Origin: Pseudomonas sp. 31-12
GTDB taxonomy: Bacteria > Pseudomonadota > Gammaproteobacteria > Pseudomonadales > Pseudomonadaceae
Direction: 5' to 3'
DNA: 64,000 nt
Assembly (NCBI RefSeq): GCF_003151075.1
Contig: NZ_CP029482.1
Location: 4,836,001 to 4,900,000, forward strand
A program made the translations under genes and the position numbers. Under the pieces are notes generated by a model. The model made no database searches, was not told the DNA's origin, and saw nothing but the letters and a program-made list of their open reading frames with translations. Position 1 is the first letter of the stretch. Every line of letters begins with the position of its first letter. Shown piece after piece: positions 62,253 through 64,000 of this stretch.

Positions 62253-63482
62253 TCAAACAACACTGAGTTGTGCCAATGCCACCCGCAACCGCGCCGCACT
62301 CGCCCGCGGGCAATTCAGCTGAACCTGCGCAAGCCCCAGCCAGTCCGCCATCTGCCGCAGATTGACCGCCAACGCCAGCATCCCCTCGTCATCCAGCCCC
62401 GGCTCTTCCTCATGCACAGCGTGCACAGCCAGCCGGCCCAATGCTCGCTCGGCGCGCAAATCCACCCGCGCGGCGATCCGTTCATTGTGCAAAAACGGCA
62501 GCACGTAATAGCCGTACACCCGCTTGTCCTGCGGCGTGTAGATCTCCAGTCGATAACGGAAATCGAACAACCGCTCGGTCCGGCTGCGCTCCCAGATCAG
62601 CGAATCAAACGGCGACAACAGCGCACTGGACTCGACCTTGCGCGGCACTTTCGGCTCGGGCAGGCAATAGGCTGGTTGCCGCCAGCCCTGCACCTCGCAG
62701 GTCAGCAATTCACCCGCCTCCACCAGTTCCGCCAGCCGCAGCCGGCTGTCTGCCGGGTTCAGGCGGAAATAATCGCGCAGGTCCTTTTCCGTGCCGACAC
62801 CCAATGCCGTCGCAGCATGCAGCAACAGCCCGCGCTGGGCCTCGGCCTCACTGAGTAACGGCTGTTGCAGGATGGCCGAAGGAATCACCCGTTCCGGCAG
62901 ATCGTAAAGCCGCTCGAATCCACGGCGCCCGGCAACCGTCACTTCACCGGCGGCGAACAGCCATTCCAGCGCATGTTTTTCAGCGCTCCAGTCCCACCAT
63001 GGCCCGGCCCGCTCCTGACGAGTCGACAGACTTCCAGCCCCCAGTGCGCCAAGCTGCTGCACCGAGGCCAGCACCCGGCGAATCGTGTCCTGCTGCTCGC
63101 GACCGAAACGTGCCAGTTGCTGATAGATATCTTCGCCGCGCGTCGCACGCTGCATGCGCCAACGCATCAAGGGGTACATCGACAAGGGCAGCAACGACGC
63201 TTCATGGCCCCAATATTCGAACAACGTGCGCCGACGGCCCTGGCTCCAGGCGGCCTGATCAAGCAAATCGGGAGAGTAGTTTCCGAGGCGGGAAAACAAG
63301 GGAAGGTAGTGCGAACGCACCAACGCATTGACCGAATCGATCTGCAGGATGCCCAGGCGTTCGATCAGCCGGTTGAGCTGAACCGGTTTGATCGCCGCTG
63401 GCGGTTGCCGCCCGTTGAACCCTTGGGCGGCCAGCGCCAGACGTCGAGCCTGTTTGTTGGAAAAGGACAGCGTTGCGGGCAT
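62253..63482 (-). CDS. YcaQ/AlkX-like DNA glycosylase (winged-helix domains)
   Basis: A 409-residue protein of the HTH_42 superfamily. The catalytic QxD motif of YcaQ (LGILQIDSVNALVRSHYLPLF) is present near residue 50, and the tandem winged-helix domains continue through WGHEASLLPLS and the C-terminal LSPFDSLIWERSRTERLF. E. coli YcaQ unhooks interstrand DNA crosslinks and excises N7-alkylated bases. The ATG at 63482 follows GGAGG by 5 nt. Confidence 0.9.
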   Translation of the reverse strand: MPATLSFSNKQARRLALAAQGFNGRQPPAAIKPVQLNRLIERLGILQIDSVNALVRSHYLPLFSRLGNYSPDLLDQAAWSQGRRRTLFEYWGHEASLLPLSMYPLMRWRMQRATRGEDIYQQLARFGREQQDTIRRVLASVQQLGALGAGSLSTRQERAGPWWDWSAEKHALEWLFAAGEVTVAGRRGFERLYDLPERVIPSAILQQPLLSEAEAQRGLLLHAATALGVGTEKDLRDYFRLNPADSRLRLAELVEAGELLTCEVQGWRQPAYCLPEPKVPRKVESSALLSPFDSLIWERSRTERLFDFRYRLEIYTPQDKRVYGYYVLPFLHNERIAARVDLRAERALGRLAVHAVHEEEPGLDDEGMLALAVNLRQMADWLGLAQVQLNCPRASAARLRVALAQLSVV

Positions 63483-63546
63483 GAATACCTCCGTGTCTGC
63501 TCGCAACCTACCTCACCAAAGAGGGGTTTGTGTAGCGATGGCATCA

Positions 63547-63762
63547 TCATTTATGCATCGGATCATCCCAGAACGGCCGGACCGATTCATGTTCCACATC
63601 TGCACGACTCACGCCGATGTCCTTCAGTGCTTCGTCGCTCAAGCTTGCCAGCAGTTCACGTTCACGGTGAAGTTCGTACCAGCGACTAAACTTGTGCAAC
63701 AGATCGGATACCGCGTGGATTGAGAATTTTTCTTCCGTTACATGCTCGTTATGACCTTTCAT
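63547..63762 (-). CDS. DUF1127 small protein
   Basis: A 71-residue protein with the DUF1127 signature near its centre (ELHRERELLASLSDEALKDIGVSRADVEHE). Such small basic-acidic proteins bind RNA or modulate phosphate and stress responses in other bacteria; function here is unknown. AAAGGAGGGC with 6 nt spacing before ATG at 63762 is a near-perfect ribosome site, suggesting high expression. Divergent from the LysR gene. Confidence 0.9.
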   Translation of the reverse strand: MKGHNEHVTEEKFSIHAVSDLLHKFSRWYELHRERELLASLSDEALKDIGVSRADVEHESVRPFWDDPMHK

Positions 63763-63858
63763 CTTGCTGCCCTCCTTTAGGGATGGCTCAAGTCTCGCCT
63801 CAGCGCTAAGATCAATCCAACGAATGTTTCTGATGGTAACCATCTCGGAGATTGATGG

Positions 63859-64000
63859 ATGTCGGCGTACCCTAGTATCGATACTGACGTGCTGCGCACC
63901 TTTGTCGCCATCGCCGACCAGGGCGGATTTACCCGCGCCGGTGAAATGGTCAACCGCACGCAGTCAGCGGTGAGCATGCAGATGAAGCGTCTGGAAGAAG
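63859..64000 (+). CDS. LysR-family regulator, N-terminal 47 residues (cut by window)
   Basis: Begins MSAYPSIDTDVLRTFVAIAD, followed by GGFTRAGEMVNRTQSAVSMQ, the LysR helix-turn-helix. Its binding-domain and target cannot be judged. It is divergent from the DUF1127 gene with about 96 bp between, so it may autoregulate and control that gene. Confidence 0.88.
   Translation, partial: MSAYPSIDTDVLRTFVAIADQGGFTRAGEMVNRTQSAVSMQMKRLEE

Noticed and set aside
1-64000. tRNA, rRNA and known regulatory RNA genes
   Set aside because: I looked for tRNA-like cloverleaf ends and rRNA blocks in the gaps and saw none; small RNAs cannot be excluded by eye.

Overview
The window is a stretch of chromosome from a fluorescent Pseudomonas, most likely of the P. 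fluorescens group. The evidence is GC-rich coding sequence, a pyoverdine synthetase (PvdL) next to its iron-starvation sigma factor (PvdS), seven REP-type inverted repeats of the pseudomonad kind, and gene orders that match P. aeruginosa as I remember it (atuRABCDEF; sagS-ospR-gpx-msrB-alaA-htpX-tpm; deaD-crotonase-methyltransferase-DAHP synthase). I see no rRNA, tRNA, insertion sequence, prophage or CRISPR array. The window cuts two genes: pvdL at the left edge and a LysR regulator at the right edge.

Layout. 0-9.7 kb: siderophore block, with the first 2,543 residues of PvdL on the minus strand, a Fur-box promoter, pvdS and a GNAT acetyltransferase. 9.8-19.9 kb: a periplasmic binding protein, then the acyclic terpene (citronellol/geraniol) degradation cluster atuR-atuABCDEF, which lacks the distal atuG and atuH. 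19.9-26.6 kb: small housekeeping genes (exonuclease, PpnP, MOSC protein), CheV behind a FliA-type promoter, an unknown helical protein, an orphan NarL-type two-component pair and a YegS lipid kinase. 27-34.9 kb: molybdenum cofactor genes (moeA, moaB, mobA), small conserved proteins, a pseudouridine synthase, a Kef-type antiporter and an ammonium transporter. 35.2-36.3 kb: a three-gene YqjD/YqjE-like membrane cluster.

36.4-51 kb is a dense signalling region. It holds an EAL phosphodiesterase, dgt, a stand-alone receiver, a BvgA/RocA-like regulator, a 1,214-residue BvgS/RocS-like sensor, a membrane HD-GYP protein with a large insertion, and the SagS hybrid kinase. Two predicted c-di-GMP-degrading enzymes flank a BvgAS-type phosphorelay, with no GGDEF cyclase in the window. 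47-53 kb also carries peroxide and methionine-sulfoxide repair functions (free-Met-R-sulfoxide reductase, glutathione peroxidase, its OspR-type regulator, MsrB). 54-64 kb is core metabolism and stress: HtpX, Tpm, LigB-type dioxygenase, DeaD, crotonase, a spermidine-synthase-like protein, class II DAHP synthase, a YcaQ-like glycosylase and a DUF1127 protein.

The observations most worth a second look are the Roc/Bvg-like system with a receiver-only third component and a TAGGA/TCCTA promoter element, the HD-GYP insertion, a 24-bp palindrome before the orphan kinase-regulator pair, twin AtuR-type operators, a C9 tract in the pvdS leader, and clear sigma-28 and sigma-54 promoter candidates before cheV and amt.
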